Origin: Ruminococcaceae bacterium UBA3451 | Lineage (GTDB): Bacteria > Bacillota > Clostridia > Oscillospirales > Acutalibacteraceae | Reading direction: 5' to 3' | Assembly (NCBI GenBank): GCA_002378845.1 | Contig: DFRY01000069.1 | Coordinates: forward strand, 17,504-32,930 | Length of the DNA stretch: 15,427 nt | Shown here: in pieces, positions 14,288 through 15,427 of the stretch | Layout of the letters: every line of letters begins with the position of its first letter | How positions within the stretch are numbered: position 1 is the first letter of the stretch | Made by a program: the position numbers and the translations under genes | The notes under the pieces: generated by a model | Databases searched by the model: none | The model's input: only the letters and a program-made list of their open reading frames with translations | What the model was told of the DNA's origin: nothing

Positions 14288-15214
14288 TTATCGATTGATG
14301 GAACGCACCATTCTGCGGTACGTGTGCCGCACCCCTTTGATTGCAACGGAGTATGCCGTAATGTTTTCGGGCAGGGCCATGCCGATGTAGCCTGCGTCGC
14401 CCAAATGGTGCATGTCGGTACCGGCCATTTTGCACATCAGCGCAATCTGGCGGATGGTTTCGCGGTCGGCGCCCTCCTGGGATGTGCCGATTGTGGTGAG
14501 CGTCAGCGCGCCAAGGCTGTGCGCGTACGCGACCAGCTCGCGGATATATTCCATGGTAATGCCCGGAACCGTACCCGGTGCAGGCATAAGAATAATATCC
14601 GCCCCTGCATCGACAAACGCTTTGATGTCTTCCCGGGTAATCAGATTTTGCCCCGCTTCTTTCAGCAAACCGGACGCGTGCATTTTACCCGCGGTCAGAA
14701 TCATTTTATCGCCAAGTTCCGCCGATATTGCCTTCAGCGACTCAATGATCGCGCGGTTCTGCACCCCGATGCCGGGGTTCCCGGTCAGCACAATCATATC
14801 CGCACCCATAGCGTAAACGGCCTTTGCATTTTGCAGCGTTGCCTGCCGCCCGTTGGTCAGGCTCCAGGTTTCGTCGTCGGAATCGGCGGAAAAGCCGGGG
14901 TCGGCCGGTTCCAGATTTACCCCGATGACCCGCCCAGTCAAGCGTTTCAGCTCGCGGATGGTTTCGCTTTTCGCAACCTTCGGCAAACCAATTACCTGCG
15001 GCTCGTTTACGTCGAACATGTTTAGAATCAGCAGGTCGGCGCCCATGCCGGCAGCAAATTCCGCATTGGTAATATTGCCGAGCATCGGCTGAACTGCGCC
15101 GATGGTTTCACAGGCCAGCACACGCCCCTCGCTCAGTGCGATAGACGTTAACAGCTCTGCTTTGCTCATTGCTTCACAATCGTGTAAACTGCAGTCAATA
15201 AACCGTTTCAGCAT
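14288..15214 (-). CDS. DUF7916-like family protein of unknown function
   Basis: The 308-residue product starts at ATG 15214, where GGGAGGG is 6 bases upstream; the frame is open further, to 15295, without a second RBS. It looks like the family now called DUF7916 (often mislabelled a haloacid-dehalogenase-like hydrolase), recognised from memory: MLKRFIDCSLHDCEAMSK at the start, SEGRVLACETIGA (28-40), GADLLILNMFDVN (58-70), RVIGVNLEP (95-103), DMIVLTGNPGIGV (139-151) and GKMHASGL (176-183). The repeated pattern of strands ending in Gly/Asp/Asn suggests a TIM-barrel enzyme. No signal peptide is seen. Substrate and role are unknown, and no neighbour gives a firm hint. Confidence 0.7.
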   Translation of the reverse strand: MLKRFIDCSLHDCEAMSKAELLTSIALSEGRVLACETIGAVQPMLGNITNAEFAAGMGADLLILNMFDVNEPQVIGLPKVAKSETIRELKRLTGRVIGVNLEPADPGFSADSDDETWSLTNGRQATLQNAKAVYAMGADMIVLTGNPGIGVQNRAIIESLKAISAELGDKMILTAGKMHASGLLKEAGQNLITREDIKAFVDAGADIILMPAPGTVPGITMEYIRELVAYAHSLGALTLTTIGTSQEGADRETIRQIALMCKMAGTDMHHLGDAGYIGMALPENITAYSVAIKGVRHTYRRMVRSINR

Positions 15215-15345
15215 GATAATCCCTCCCGAAAACAGAATAGGATAAAAACTGTTAATCAGCAAGTCTCTATTTGCTTTAGTAAATTTTATAGTCACTAACG
15301 AGGAACATCATTCTCGGCTAGACATATCTTGGTGATAAACTTATC

Positions 15346-15427
15346 TTTGTCCTCATGCCGGACGGGCACTGACTTTCGATCTTGTTCGAAAGTCAGCAAA
15401 GAACGCGCAAGGGGGATTTTAAATCCC
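15346..15427 (+). repeat. dispersed structured repeat, copy cut by the window end
   Basis: This matches 12622-12703 base for base except at seven positions. Six of the seven form three compensated base pairs in the first stem (15369-15379 with 15386-15396, loop TCTTGT); the seventh is A for T in the CAAAG-ACGC block. The second stem-loop begins (GCAAGGGGGATTTT) but its right arm lies beyond the window. It sits in the 213 bases upstream of the DUF7916-like gene, in which no other feature is clear. Confidence 0.85.

Noticed and set aside
15215..15295. Longer start for the DUF7916-like protein at 15295
   Set aside because: The extra 27 residues have no RBS upstream, whereas GGGAGGG stands at the right distance from the ATG at 15214 and the protein then begins MLKRFIDC as in its family.

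Overview
The window looks like a piece of a moderately GC-rich Bacillota genome, most likely a clostridium of the Oscillospirales / Ruminococcaceae type. This is inferred from strong AGGAGG-type ribosome-binding sites, sigma-A promoters, an AmiE/AmiF-like OppD/OppF pair, a murein-peptide gene set like that of Bacillus subtilis dpp-ykf, and short palindromic intergenic repeats. No rRNA or tRNA is present and the genus cannot be fixed from sequence alone.

Positions 1-10566 hold a murein (peptidoglycan) peptide salvage locus on the plus strand. It opens with the 3' part of a D-aminoacylase-type amidohydrolase. A strong promoter (746-774) follows, then an L-Ala-D/L-Glu epimerase, a complete oligopeptide ABC importer (oppA, oppB, oppC, oppD, oppF), an LD-carboxypeptidase of the S66 family, a class A beta-lactamase-fold serine hydrolase without signal peptide, and an NlpC/P60 peptidase with two SH3b-like regions and no signal peptide. 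It ends at an intrinsic terminator (10530-10566). From oppB onward the genes overlap or are spaced by about 12 bases or less. Inferred workflow: Opp imports murein peptides, LdcA trims the terminal D-Ala, the NlpC/P60 enzyme cuts after gamma-D-Glu, and the epimerase turns L-Ala-D-Glu into L-Ala-L-Glu for ordinary peptidases. The beta-lactamase-like protein has no assigned step. Stem-loops between epimerase and oppA and between oppA and oppB probably set different expression levels.

Positions 10567-12938 hold a convergent RpiR/MurR-family regulator (minus strand), a plausible controller of the salvage genes, and a divergent phosphinothricin-acetyltransferase-like GNAT gene, each with an extended -10 promoter and terminator. 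The rest is intergenic sequence rich in palindromes.

Positions 12939-15427 hold two minus-strand genes of unknown function (DUF2804 and a DUF7916-like family). Between them lies a promoter, a structured stretch and an intrinsic terminator that could be a small RNA or a regulated leader.

The least expected signal is a dispersed structured repeat with three copies in the window (10651-10738 minus; 12622-12798 plus; 15346 to the window end, plus). Two copies differ almost only by three compensated base-pair changes in one hairpin; the third lacks both hairpins but keeps the flanks.
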